From Pseudomonadota bacterium (lineage in GTDB: Bacteria > Desulfobacterota > Desulfobacteria > Desulfobacterales > Desulfosarcinaceae), in NCBI GenBank assembly GCA_023435265.1, contig JAEYRZ010000185.1, positions 1 to 36,605 on the forward strand: DNA of 36,605 nucleotides, in the 5' to 3' direction. Of the stretch, positions 14,433 through 23,700 are shown piece by piece; position 1 is the stretch's first letter, and every line of letters begins with the position of its first letter. The position numbers and the translations under genes were made by a program. The notes beneath the pieces were generated by a model. The model made no database searches, was not told where the DNA came from, and saw only the letters and a program-made list of their open reading frames with translations.

Positions 14433-15746
14433 ATGAGTGCCATGCAGCCGAAGACGATCGTCACCACTCATAAAAACACCGATTTCGATGCCCTGGCGTC
14501 GTTGACGGCGGGTTTGCTGCTCTACCCGGATGCCGTACCGCTGCTGCCCAGCCCGCTCAATCCCAATGTCAAAGCCTTTCTCTCGCTGCACAAGGACGTC
14601 TTCGCCTGGGCCGACCGCCAGCCGCCTATTGCCGATAAGGAGATCGAACGTCTGATCGTGGTCGATACCGGATCGTGGGACCGTCTCCCAAACCTGAGGG
14701 AGATCCGCGGCAATGCAGCCGTTGAAATTCTGCTCTGGGACCACCACGATGCGCCGCCCACGATCCAGGCCGACTGGCATTGCCTGGCCCCGGCGGGCGC
14801 CAACATCACCTTGATGCTGCGCTGTCTCAGGGCTGAAAAAACCGCCATCAGTCCTATTCAGGCAACCCTCTTTCTTTCCGGATTGTATGAAGATACCGGC
14901 CACCTGACTTTTTTCGGCACCACCGCCGAAGACGCGCATGCCGCCGGCTACCTGCTTTCGCACGGCGCCGACCTGAATATCCTGGGCAAATTCCTGCGGC
15001 CGGCCTATGGCGAGAAGCAAAAGAACGTCCTCTTCGAAATGCTTCAGGCGGCGCGCCGCACGCGCATCAACGGACACACGATCAGCATCAGCAAACTGCC
15101 GGTGCACGGGCATGTCGACGGACTCGCACTGGTGGTCAAAATGTACCGCGACATCATGAACGTGGACGCGGCGTTCGGGATTTTCAGCCTGCCCGAGCGG
15201 TGCATGGTGATCGGCCGCAGCGATGCCGACAGCCTCAACATGGGAGACATCATGCGCAGTCTGGGCGGCGGCGGACACCCGGGGGCCGGGTCGGCCATGC
15301 TGCGCCAGGTCAATCCGGAAGTTGTGGAAGAGATGATCTGCAACCTGATCCAGGGCAACCAGCAGGCTTCGGTGCAGATCGGCGATCTGATGTCCTTCCC
15401 CGTCCATTCGGTGACTCCCGACACCCCTATGTCCGAAGTCGCTCAAGTTCTGCGCGCCAAAGGCTGCACGGGACTGCCGGTGATCGCCGACGGCCGGCTG
15501 CAGGGCATGATCTCGCGGCGTGATTTCCAGAAGCTGCGCAACCAGTCCCAGCTCCGCAGGCCGGTAAGCGCCTTCATGAACCGCAATGTGATGACGATCG
15601 AACCGGGCAAGAGCCCGCTGCAGGCGGCGCGCACCATGATCCGGCACGATATCGGCAGGCTGCCGGTGGTGGCCGACGGGAAGGTGATCGGCATCGTCAC
15701 CCGGTCCGATGTCATGCACTTTTTCTACGATCTGCTGCCGGATTAG
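14433..15746 (+). CDS. DHH/DHHA1 phosphoesterase with two CBS domains
   Basis: 437 residues from ATG 14433; ATG 14442 is equally possible and neither has a strong ribosome-binding site. The DHH domain keeps its metal ligands: THKNTDFDA (H13, D17, D19), VVDTGSWD (D78) and WDHHD (D103, H104, H105). The DHHA1 domain has GGGGHPGAGSA at about 278-288. Two CBS motifs follow (about 318-370 and 380-435; GLPVIADGRLQGMISRRD and RLPVVADGKVIGIVTRSD), which bind adenosine nucleotides. The same DHH-CBS arrangement forms the front half of long deltaproteobacterial CCA-adding enzymes, but the nucleotidyltransferase part is absent here, so this is a stand-alone phosphoesterase, perhaps acting on short RNA or a cyclic dinucleotide. 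Its last 35 bases overlap the end of oleD on the other strand. Confidence 0.85.
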   Translation: MSAMQPKTIVTTHKNTDFDALASLTAGLLLYPDAVPLLPSPLNPNVKAFLSLHKDVFAWADRQPPIADKEIERLIVVDTGSWDRLPNLREIRGNAAVEILLWDHHDAPPTIQADWHCLAPAGANITLMLRCLRAEKTAISPIQATLFLSGLYEDTGHLTFFGTTAEDAHAAGYLLSHGADLNILGKFLRPAYGEKQKNVLFEMLQAARRTRINGHTISISKLPVHGHVDGLALVVKMYRDIMNVDAAFGIFSLPERCMVIGRSDADSLNMGDIMRSLGGGGHPGAGSAMLRQVNPEVVEEMICNLIQGNQQASVQIGDLMSFPVHSVTPDTPMSEVAQVLRAKGCTGLPVIADGRLQGMISRRDFQKLRNQSQLRRPVSAFMNRNVMTIEPGKSPLQAARTMIRHDIGRLPVVADGKVIGIVTRSDVMHFFYDLLPD

Positions 15747-16734
15747 AGTTTTTCAGCCATTCCGTCAATCTGGCGAGTCCCTCGGCCGTCGTCACCTCGG
15801 GCACATAACCCAGATCGCGCTTGGCCGCGCCGATGTCGAACCAGTGGGCGGTCGCCAGTTCCCGGGCCACGAAGCGCGTCATGGGCGGTTCCGCTTCGAC
15901 CCGCAGGGCGCTGTACGCAGCTTCGCAAAGGGCGCCGATCGTCCAGGCCAGCCATGGGGCGATGCGCCGGCGCACCGGCGGCAGGCCGGCGCAGCCGAGG
16001 ATGGAATCGATCATCTCCCACAACGGCATCGGCGCGTCCTGGCTGATGAAGTAGATCCGGCCCGTCAGCGCGGGATCGTCGCGCAGCCGCGACTCGGCCA
16101 GCACATGCGCCGCGGCGGCATTGTCGATATAAATGGTGTCCACGAGGTTGCGTCCCGACCCGACCCGCCGCAGGCGCCGGGCTCGGGAAATGATGCGTGG
16201 AACCAGGTGCGGATCGCCCGGCCCCCAGATCAGGTGCGGACGCAGGACAACGGCCGGGAGCCCCTGACGGGCCGCCTGCAGGACCGCTTGTTCCGCCAGG
16301 GCTTTGGTGCGGGGATAAACTGCCGAATAACGGGAAGGATAGGGCGTCGATTCGTCCGCGCCCGCCATGTCGCCGCCGTGGAACACCACGCTCGGCGAAC
16401 TGGTGTAGATCAGCCGCGCAACCTTCTGGCGCCGGCAGGCGGCGATCACATTGCGGGTGCCGATCACGTTGACGGCATGGAATTGGCCCGCAGGACCCCA
16501 GACCCCCGCTTTGGCGGCCGCGTGGAAAACGGCTTCCACGCCGGAGCAGGCGTCCATGACCGCCTCGGCGTCGCTCAGGTCGCCCTGGAATTGCGCCACC
16601 CCCCAGGCAGAGAGCTCCGGATGCATCGTCCGCGAGAAGGAGCGCACAGTTTCGCCCCGCTCCAGCAGCAGCCGCACCAGGGCGCGGCCCAGGAATCCGC
16701 CGCCGCCGGTCACCAGAACAATCCTTCGGGGCAC
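15712..16734 (-). CDS. oleD: OleD: NAD(P)H-dependent 2-alkyl-3-ketoacid reductase
   Basis: 340 residues from GTG 16734, preceded by AAGGGAGGGAGC. An extended SDR of the 3-beta-HSD type: nucleotide-binding TGGGGFLG (9-16), FHAAAKAGVWG, YTSSPSVVFHGG with the catalytic Ser, and the Tyr140/Lys144 pair in YPRTK. The sequences YTSSPSVVF and KAGVWG are typical of OleD. In the olefin pathway OleD reduces the 2-alkyl-3-ketoacid made by OleA to the beta-hydroxy acid. It is the last gene of the oleABCD set, 13 bases after oleC. Its 3' end overlaps the convergent DHH-CBS gene by 35 bases. Confidence 0.9.
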   Translation of the reverse strand: MPRRIVLVTGGGGFLGRALVRLLLERGETVRSFSRTMHPELSAWGVAQFQGDLSDAEAVMDACSGVEAVFHAAAKAGVWGPAGQFHAVNVIGTRNVIAACRRQKVARLIYTSSPSVVFHGGDMAGADESTPYPSRYSAVYPRTKALAEQAVLQAARQGLPAVVLRPHLIWGPGDPHLVPRIISRARRLRRVGSGRNLVDTIYIDNAAAAHVLAESRLRDDPALTGRIYFISQDAPMPLWEMIDSILGCAGLPPVRRRIAPWLAWTIGALCEAAYSALRVEAEPPMTRFVARELATAHWFDIGAAKRDLGYVPEVTTAEGLARLTEWLKNSNPAADRRKSA

Positions 16735-16747
16735 GCTCCCTCCCTTC

Positions 16748-18430
16748 TCAGCGCAGGCGCTTTTCAGCCCAGACCGCCAGTTTTTCGCGGAAGATTTTTG
16801 AATTGTGGCGGATATCCACCGGAAAATGCCTGTGAATCAGGAAGGTGTCGATTTCCTCGGTCAGAACGTTGGCCCGCGCCAGTTCGCGCAGCTCCTCGAC
16901 GAGCGCCCGGCGGTCCACGCTGCGCTGCCCGGCTTCGAGTTCGATGCACACCACCGGGCGTTGGCGCGGCGGCCGGCCCACTCCCACCAGGGCGCTGCGG
17001 AATACGGCCGGATGACCGTTGAAGACCGCCTCGCACGGAATGGTGAAGAGCGTTTTGCGGGGCATGACGACGCGATGGTTTTTACGTCCGCAAAACCAGA
17101 GCCGCCCCTTCTTGTCGATCCATCCCAGATCGCCCATGCGGTGCCAGATTCGTGCGCCGTCCTTGATCTTGGCAAGGGCGGTATCGCGCGGGAGGTCGAA
17201 ATAGCCGGAGGTGACGATGTCGCCGCTGACCACGATTTCACCGATTTCGCCTTCGGGGGAGAGCCTCACCTCAGACCATTCCTCGATCGGCTGCTCGGTG
17301 ATGGCGATGATTCTGAGCCGGATATCCTTGATCGGGCGCCCCATGCACATCCCGAACCCCATTTCACTGAGGCGCGCGGTTTCGGAGAGGATCTCATGAC
17401 TGCCGAACGATGAGACCGGCATCGCCTCGGTGGCGCCGTACCCGGTATGGATCTGACCGTCGTCTTCGAGCATCGTGCTGAACTGGGCGATATTGGCCGG
17501 TGTTGCCGGCGCTCCGGCCGAAATGACCCGTTTGAGCGAGCTCAGCTTGATATTCTGTTCCTTGCCGTAGCGGCCCACCCGGTTGAGCAGGGCCGGCGAG
17601 GCGAACATGTTGGTGACGCCGTGGTTGAGCACCGCCTCGATGATCTTCTGCGGATCGACCTGGGCCGGCCGCGTGGGATCCATGTCGGGAATGACCGCCG
17701 TCATGCCGAGCGCCGGGTCGAACAGGGCGAACAGCGGGAAGGTGGCCAGATCGATCTCGTCCGGCGAGATGCCGAACTGCTCGCGGATCAGGCGCACCTG
17801 GGCATCGAAAACGCCATGGGTGTACATGACTCCCTTGGCCGGTCCGGTGCTGCCGGTTGTGAAGAGAATGGCGGCCAGCTCATCGCCGCGGGTTTCGGCG
17901 ATGGGGAAGTCCTTCCAGGGAAGCGCGCGGATGTCGGCCATACGCAGGCCGCGCCAAAACCAGCGCCGGCCTACGGTCACGACCGTGCGGACGCCTCGAA
18001 ACGCCGCGGGCCTGAGAACTCTCAGGACATGGGCCGGCGGGATGCCGATCATAGCCTGGGCGCGGCTTTCCTGGAGGCAGGCGAGCATGCGGCGGATGCC
18101 CATTCCCGGGTCGACCACCACCGGTACGGCCCCGGCTTTGAACATGGCGAAAATCAAGACGAAGAACTCGAGGCTGGGGCGGACCATGAGGATGGTGCGG
18201 GTCCCCCGGCCGATTCCGGCATGCGTCAATCCATGGGCGAAGCAGTCCGATTCCCGGTCGAGCTGGCGAAAGGTCAGGTGGGAATAGGCGACGCGCCCGT
18301 TGGCATCGCGTGCGGCGGGAAATACCACGGCCCTGCGGAAAGGTTGGATGCGCGCCGAGGTGCGAAGGTGGTGGGCCACGTTGACCAAAAGCTCCGGATC
18401 GATCGCGGCCGTGGCGGCGATGTCATTCAT
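16748..18430 (-). CDS. oleC: OleC: beta-lactone synthetase (AMP-dependent ligase fold)
   Basis: 560 residues from ATG 18430 (MNDIAATAAI), which has GGGAGC close upstream; ATG 18442 is an alternative, and a longer frame into oleB is rejected. An ANL-superfamily enzyme: P-loop LFTTGSTGPAKG (about 179-190), VISAGAPATPANI, GYGATEAMP, MGDLGWIDKKGRLWFCGR, and the C-terminal catalytic lysine segment HNSKIFREKLAVW. OleC proteins convert the OleD beta-hydroxy acid to a cis-beta-lactone using ATP, rather than making an acyl-CoA. The context between oleB and oleD makes the assignment firm. The start lies 13 bases after the oleB stop. Confidence 0.92.
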   Translation of the reverse strand: MNDIAATAAIDPELLVNVAHHLRTSARIQPFRRAVVFPAARDANGRVAYSHLTFRQLDRESDCFAHGLTHAGIGRGTRTILMVRPSLEFFVLIFAMFKAGAVPVVVDPGMGIRRMLACLQESRAQAMIGIPPAHVLRVLRPAAFRGVRTVVTVGRRWFWRGLRMADIRALPWKDFPIAETRGDELAAILFTTGSTGPAKGVMYTHGVFDAQVRLIREQFGISPDEIDLATFPLFALFDPALGMTAVIPDMDPTRPAQVDPQKIIEAVLNHGVTNMFASPALLNRVGRYGKEQNIKLSSLKRVISAGAPATPANIAQFSTMLEDDGQIHTGYGATEAMPVSSFGSHEILSETARLSEMGFGMCMGRPIKDIRLRIIAITEQPIEEWSEVRLSPEGEIGEIVVSGDIVTSGYFDLPRDTALAKIKDGARIWHRMGDLGWIDKKGRLWFCGRKNHRVVMPRKTLFTIPCEAVFNGHPAVFRSALVGVGRPPRQRPVVCIELEAGQRSVDRRALVEELRELARANVLTEEIDTFLIHRHFPVDIRHNSKIFREKLAVWAEKRLR

Positions 18431-18443
18431 GGCTGCTCCCATA

Positions 18444-19364
18444 TCACCCGACGGGATGATTGCGCAAGAAGGCCGAAACGGAGTCGATGATCTGCTCCGG
18501 CACATCCTCGAGCAGGTAATGGCCGGCCGCGGCGAACCAATGCGCTTCGGCGTGCGGCCAGACGCGCCGCCAGTTCGCGAAGTAGTCCCGGTCGAAGACG
18601 AAATCGCGGGCGCCCCACAACAAAAGGACCGGGCGCCGGCCGATGCGGCCCAGATTGCGCTCCACCCGGGCCACGATCGAACCGCTCGGGTCCATCGGCC
18701 CCAAAGGAATATCCTGGACGAACTTGAGCGTGGCAAGGCGGTGGGCCGGGCAGTTGTAGGGGGCGATCAGCCCCGCCTTGACATCGACGGGCAGGCGGCG
18801 GAAGGGAGCCATGTACAGCGCCCCCCGGGCGAACACGTTGAGGCGCAGGACGAACTGCTCGATCAAAGGATGGGGTTTGCGGATGATCCGCAGGCGCCGC
18901 GGAATGCCTTTGCCGCCCGGAGGGAAAAAGCCGGCCGTGTTGGTGATCACGATGCGCGCCACCTGGTCGAGGTGGTCGAGCGCCCAGGCCAGGCCGATCA
19001 TCCCGCCCCAGTCGTGCACCACGAGGGTGACCGGCCGGTCCAGTTCAAGGTGTTTCAGCAGGGCGGCCAGGTCGGCGACCCGGTCCGCCAGCCGGTATGC
19101 ATAACGTTCGAGCGGCGGTTTGGCGGACAATCCGCAACCCATGTGGTCCGGAACGATCACCCGATAGCGCCTCCGAAAGGCGGTGACCAAATTCCGGAAG
19201 TAAAAGGACCAGGTGGGATTGCCGTGCAGCATCACGATCGGGTCGCCCCAACCCTCGTCCAGGTAATGGTACTTCAATCCATTTACCTGGAAGTAATTGG
19301 ATCGGAACGGATAAAGGTGCGCGAACCGCGCGCGGTCGATCGCCGGAGCGGGCTTTTTCACCAC
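18444..19364 (-). CDS. oleB: OleB: beta-lactone decarboxylase (alpha/beta hydrolase)
   Basis: 306 residues from GTG/ATG-type start at 19364, overlapping the end of oleA by 7 bases. Haloalkane-dehalogenase-like alpha/beta hydrolase: HGNPTWSFYFRN (oxyanion and halide-site Asn/Trp), the nucleophile Asp118 in VVHDWGG, LLLWGARDFVFD with the acid, and AGHYLLEDVPEQI with the catalytic His. These are the features of OleB, which opens the OleC beta-lactone with loss of CO2 to give an internal cis-olefin. The overlap with oleA and the short gap to oleC point to one transcript. The hydrolase alone could be mistaken for a dehalogenase; the cluster decides the call. Confidence 0.92.
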   Translation of the reverse strand: MVKKPAPAIDRARFAHLYPFRSNYFQVNGLKYHYLDEGWGDPIVMLHGNPTWSFYFRNLVTAFRRRYRVIVPDHMGCGLSAKPPLERYAYRLADRVADLAALLKHLELDRPVTLVVHDWGGMIGLAWALDHLDQVARIVITNTAGFFPPGGKGIPRRLRIIRKPHPLIEQFVLRLNVFARGALYMAPFRRLPVDVKAGLIAPYNCPAHRLATLKFVQDIPLGPMDPSGSIVARVERNLGRIGRRPVLLLWGARDFVFDRDYFANWRRVWPHAEAHWFAAAGHYLLEDVPEQIIDSVSAFLRNHPVG

Positions 19365-20398
19365 GCGACCCCCAGCATGATGCAGTTGAGGCCCGAGCCG
19401 ATGCCCAGAAACCCGACCCGGTCGCCGGGAATCAGGAATTCCCTTTCGGCGGCGATTGCGGCCGTGATGGGCAGCGAAACGGTACCGATGTTGCCGAGGT
19501 AGCGGTAGGTCGTGAAATCACTGGCTGCGTCCAGCCCGATGCTTTCCAGGATCGTGCGCTGGTGCGCGGATCCCACCTGGTGGCAGATCACCTTGTCGGG
19601 CTTGTCCGCCGGCCACTGCATTTCACGTATGAAGTCACGGTACGTATCGACGCCCAGGGCCACCCCGTGTTTGAGCACCCCGACCGAGTCGGTGCGCATC
19701 ACGAGCGGGCCGCTGGCGGGAATGCCGCTATCGGGGCCCCAGGTGCAGAGGCGGTGAAAGCGGGTCGCGTTACGGATCACCCCTCCCAGCAACCTGGGCG
19801 CATGAGGCGCTCGCGATGCGGCGCTGAGCACTACGGCCACGGCGCCCGAACCGCCAGTGAGCGTCGCGATCGAATCCCTGAACAGCGCCATATCGCACGA
19901 CTGGTTGAGCCGTTCGATGGTCGTATCGACGATCTGGCGGGACGACTCGCACGACACCACCAGCCCGGCCCGGATCTGTCCCAGCGCAATGGCGTTCGCC
20001 ACCTGGAGCATGCCGTTGAGTATTCCAAGACAGGCATTCGAAAGATCGAAGAGGTGCGCTTCGGGCGCTATCCCGAGGCCGTCGGCCACGGCGCAGGCCG
20101 TGGCGGGTTCGAGGTTTTCGCGGCACACGCCCCCGTAGACCAGCATTCCGATCTCGGCGCAAGAGATGTTGCCAGAGGCGAGCGCCTTGCGCCCGGCCGC
20201 GACAGCCCCGTCGGAAAGCCTGAAGTCGGCATCCCAGAAGCGCCTTTCGGCAATGCCGGTCAGGGCCGCCAGTTGCCCCGGGGCAATGTGCAGCTTCTGG
20301 TAAACGGGTGCCAGGCGCGCCTCGAGGTCCTCGGAGGTAACCACGTTGGGGGCCAGTTCGTAGCCGATTCCCGCGATGGCGATATCGGTGAAACGCAT
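19358..20398 (-). CDS. oleA: OleA: head-to-head acyl-CoA condensing thiolase
   Basis: 346 residues from ATG 20398 with a very strong GGAGGGGAAGG. A FabH-like thiolase with the OleA signature: active-site Cys123 in DLSNACLGILNG, His273 in ICHQVGSAHQ, Asn303 in YLGNIGTVSLP, and Glu97 in RENLEPATA. Glu97 lies 26 residues before the Cys, the same spacing as the essential Glu117/Cys143 pair of Xanthomonas OleA. This Glu is absent from ordinary FabH. OleA joins two fatty acyl-CoAs by non-decarboxylative Claisen condensation to a 2-alkyl-3-ketoacid. It is the first gene of the ole set and follows the giant synthase by 377 bases on the same strand. Confidence 0.95.
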   Translation of the reverse strand: MRFTDIAIAGIGYELAPNVVTSEDLEARLAPVYQKLHIAPGQLAALTGIAERRFWDADFRLSDGAVAAGRKALASGNISCAEIGMLVYGGVCRENLEPATACAVADGLGIAPEAHLFDLSNACLGILNGMLQVANAIALGQIRAGLVVSCESSRQIVDTTIERLNQSCDMALFRDSIATLTGGSGAVAVVLSAASRAPHAPRLLGGVIRNATRFHRLCTWGPDSGIPASGPLVMRTDSVGVLKHGVALGVDTYRDFIREMQWPADKPDKVICHQVGSAHQRTILESIGLDAASDFTTYRYLGNIGTVSLPITAAIAAEREFLIPGDRVGFLGIGSGLNCIMLGVAW

Positions 20399-20410
20399 AC
20401 TATCCTTCCC

Positions 20411-20467
20411 CTCCGTGCCCTTTCGCGTCTTCCGCGGTCAAAAGCAAAACCACAGCGGACTCAGCGG
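20411..20467. repeat. Decayed copy of the CACAGAG repeat at the oleA leader
   Basis: CTCCGTGCCCTTTCGCGTCT plus TCCGCGGT (20411-20438) keeps the spacing of the right arm CTCTGTG-CTCTCTGTG-TCCTCTGTGGT found elsewhere, and ACCACAGCGGACTCAGCGG (20449-20467) resembles the left arm. The order is right arm then left arm, opposite to the intact copies. On the - strand this stretch is the oleA 5' leader, with the ribosome-binding site at its edge. Confidence 0.45.
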
Positions 20468-20496
20468 CAAGGAGGACATTTCCAAAAGTGGCACAA

Positions 20497-20639
20497 TCGG
20501 TGACATATTACGGGTCAGTTCATTTTAAAACCACAGAGAGCACAGAGGTCACAGAGGATGATTTTTATCTTTTCTCTGTGACCTCTGTGTCCTCTGTGGT
20601 GGAATAAGATACCATCGTAATTATGCCGGTACGTACTCA
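20497..20639 (+). repeat. Dispersed ~142-bp CACAGAG hairpin element, copy 2
   Basis: The inner arms 20531-20556 and 20574-20599 are complementary at 24 of 26 positions around a 17-base loop. Together with unique flanks (20497-20530 and 20600-20639) this copy matches the reverse complement of 12003-12143. It lies in the 377-base gap between the giant synthase stop and oleA. Transcripts reading from the synthase into oleA would form a long hairpin here, which could attenuate or stabilise them. The rest of the gap (20640-20775) shows no gene. Confidence 0.85.
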
Positions 20640-20775
20640 GCGCATCGGTGTGCCGAGATATCCGGGACACCTGAACCGTGCCTCGAACCAAACTGGATCT
20701 TTCCAGATGCTGCGGCCCATAATGCGTGTGACCGCTGGTAAGAAAACGATGACAGCCGGACGATGCAACAAGGTT

Positions 20776-23700
20776 TCATATGCGTTCAATTCTGACAAGC
20801 CGCACGCCGAAACCCTCCATCTTATAAATGCAGCGGCCGTCCACATGCAACCATCCATCGGCCTGCAGAGACGGTTGATCACCTTCTTCGACCGACGTGA
20901 CCACCGCATCGACCGTCACGCGATGGTTCGCCGGGAGCACCTGGCCGCGGTACTGCCAGCGGTGCGCCGGACCGCACAACCACTCGAACCGGTGCGTGTC
21001 GGTCAACTGCGGCCAGCGGGACAGCGCGGCATATTTGATCAATTGCAGGAACGCTTCGACGCCCAGCGACCCCGGCCACACCGGGTCCTGGAAAAAATGG
21101 GCTTTGAAGAACCACTCGTCCGGATCGACGTTTTTGATCCCGCGCACCCACCCCAGTCCATGAGGTCCGCCGTGCGGGTCGTCGATTTCAATGCGGTCCA
21201 TCATGCGCAGGGCCTTGGCGGGCATCCGCAGGCCTTCGGGCATAACGATCCGGCCGCGGGGCGCTTCATCGGGAGCATTGGGGGCCGTATCGGCAAGCCG
21301 GCGCTCCGGCCGGGTCAAAAGGGCCGATGCGGCAAGGTCGGACCCGTTTTCTCGAAGCCCGACCTGGTTGGCGAGCGCTCCGGCTGTGAAAAAGCCGAAA
21401 TAGGTGGTACCGGTATAAACCTTTACCGCGGCGGCCAGGACCTCGAAGTCGAAATGCTCGATGATCATGTCGGCCGCTTCGGATACTTTTGTCACGCGGG
21501 TGCGCATGGTCAGGGTTCCCACCCGGGGGCCTACGCCGGCATGAATCGTCGCCTCGCCGCCCAGATTGCGGAACTTCAGATCTTTAGCGCTGCGCAGGGC
21601 CGATCCCAGATAGGCCGCGAGCCAGCCGCACGGCTGCAGGGCGATTTCCAGCAACACGCAGAACGGCATGCCACCGCTGCGTTCGGCGGCGAAATACCAT
21701 TCGTCGGGCGGCACATCGTATTCCGCTTCGATCCAGCCGCCCGGCTTCAGGATCCAGGCCGGCGGTGCAATGCGGGGGATGCGGTCGATGAAGCAGTACG
21801 GAGGTCCCGGAAGCCGGGCGATGACCCGCTCCTGGTCGAACGGCGCATAAGGTGGACCAAACGCCAGGGATGGCCGCCCGACGGCGAACTGGAGGATATG
21901 ATCGCGGGTGAAGGAGAGGGTAGGGGACGGCGCCGCAACTTCTGACGGTGCCGGCTGCCGCGACCGCCAGAAGTGTTCGACCGCTTCGCGGGTCACATGG
22001 CTCATCTGCATCGACATATCTTTGAAAAAGACGATGTAGCGCCCGTCCGCATACATGTGGGCGTCGGCCAGAACGTACGGCTCCGGTCGGTAGCCGATCT
22101 CCTTGATTTCAACCTCGTAGTGCACGTGCCGGGTCGCGGGCGTGACCGGGCCGCGGCATTTAAGGCGGCAGGCCACGCCCGGCACCGGCTCGTAGGCCGC
22201 GGCTGGATCGCCGCCCACCCAGCCGAAGCGCAGCAGCAGCACGCGCAGCGTGTGGGCGCAGCACTCGTACATCAGGGTGCCGGGCATCACCATGTCGTCC
22301 ACGAAATGGCAGATCAAAAACCAGTCGTCCGGCTGGATGTCCGCCTCGGCGCGGATACGCCCCAGGCCGAATCGTCCACCGTGCGGCTCCATTTCGATGA
22401 TGCGCTGGATCAGCCGCATGCGTCCGCCGGGAAGGCGCAGGTTGGCTGGGAGTTCGATGCCGGCGAAGTCGGAGCCGAAACAGGCGCCGAGGTCTCCGCG
22501 CCGCAAGGCCTCGATCTGCTGATCGCCGTACTGCGCCTCCGCCTGCGGCAGGAGCGGCGTAAAGGGTTCCCCGCCGATGCGGGCGCCGGGCGCACGGTCC
22601 TTTTCGGTGAGCAGGATGCCGCCCGAGGCGGCGACTTCGGCTTCGGTGAAAAAGCCGGCGCAGCCGTCGGTCATGCTGATCAGGTGCTCGGCGCCGACAT
22701 GGCCTTCGAAGCGGAAAAAGAAGAGATAGGTGGCGTCCTGCCTGACGAACTTGTCGATGTGGATGTCGTAGCGGATGGTCTCGCCGGCCCGGGGCAGCCC
22801 GCGATGGAACACGATTTCGGCATCCAGCAGGCGATAGGTGCGTTCGCCCTTGACGTGATGGTCGATGCCCAGGTAGCCGCTCAGGAACAGGTCGGCCTGC
22901 CCGGCCTCCACCGCAATGCACACCGGCGCGCGGCCGCCGTCCAGATACCAGGCCTCCGGCAGGACATCGTGTTCGGTGACCACCCGGCCCTGCCCCATGC
23001 TGCCCGGTTCCCCTTCGACCGAAACAATGCGGTCGACCAGCATCAGCGGTTCATCCGGGAGCCGCACGCGGGCCTTGTAGGTGTCGACCACCGCGAACGC
23101 AGGTCCGAGAACCCGGGCGACCGAACCCGTGGCGAATTCGAGGCACTGTTCGCGGTCAAAGGCGACCGCCGGCCTTTCGGAATGCGGCGCCGGCACGCAC
23201 CCGGCCGGAGGATCCGATACGGTATGACCCCTGCCGTCCTGCAGCGCAGCCAGCGCGCGCAGCAGTCGATCCTGCTCAACAAGCGTTTCACCGAACTGAG
23301 CGGACAGCTGCTCGGAAAGCTTTAGAAACTCCTGGTGGGCCTGGGCCGTTGCGTCGACCGAGCGGTTGAATTCTTCCAGCATCCAGGTCAGAGCAGCCGG
23401 TGCCGAGGATAATCCGGGTTCGGATGATTCCGGTCGAGCAAAAGACGGCAAATCATGCGTAGCAGCTGGTTGGCGCGCTTCCTGCGAAGCTGCGCGCGGC
23501 GGCGTGAATCGAATCGGAGGGCCGCCCGTCGGCACCCGGATGGCAGGGGCGGAGGACCGCCCCGGAACGGCGATTCGATCATCCCGCCGGTACAGCGGGC
23601 TTGGGTCCAGCGCAACCCCGGACGCCGCCAGAACGCCCAGGCATTTCAGCAGGGCCAGGCACTCGTCTTCGCCGCGCACGCTGGCCGGGACGGCGATGTG

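Noticed and set aside
14331..15719. 462-codon - strand frame opposite the DHH-CBS gene
   Set aside because: Antisense shadow; the DHH, DHHA1 and CBS motifs are all on the + strand.
15709..17022. 437-codon open frame on the + strand
   Set aside because: It lies antisense to oleD/oleC, whose motifs are clear; it is Arg/Gly/Pro-rich and low-complexity as expected for an antisense frame in GC-rich DNA.
18444..19364. Haloalkane dehalogenase
   Set aside because: The fold and catalytic residues are shared, but the position between oleA and oleC identifies it as OleB.
19358..20398. FabH (3-oxoacyl-ACP synthase III)
   Set aside because: Has the extra glutamate spaced 26 residues before the Cys and the ole neighbourhood, both specific to OleA.
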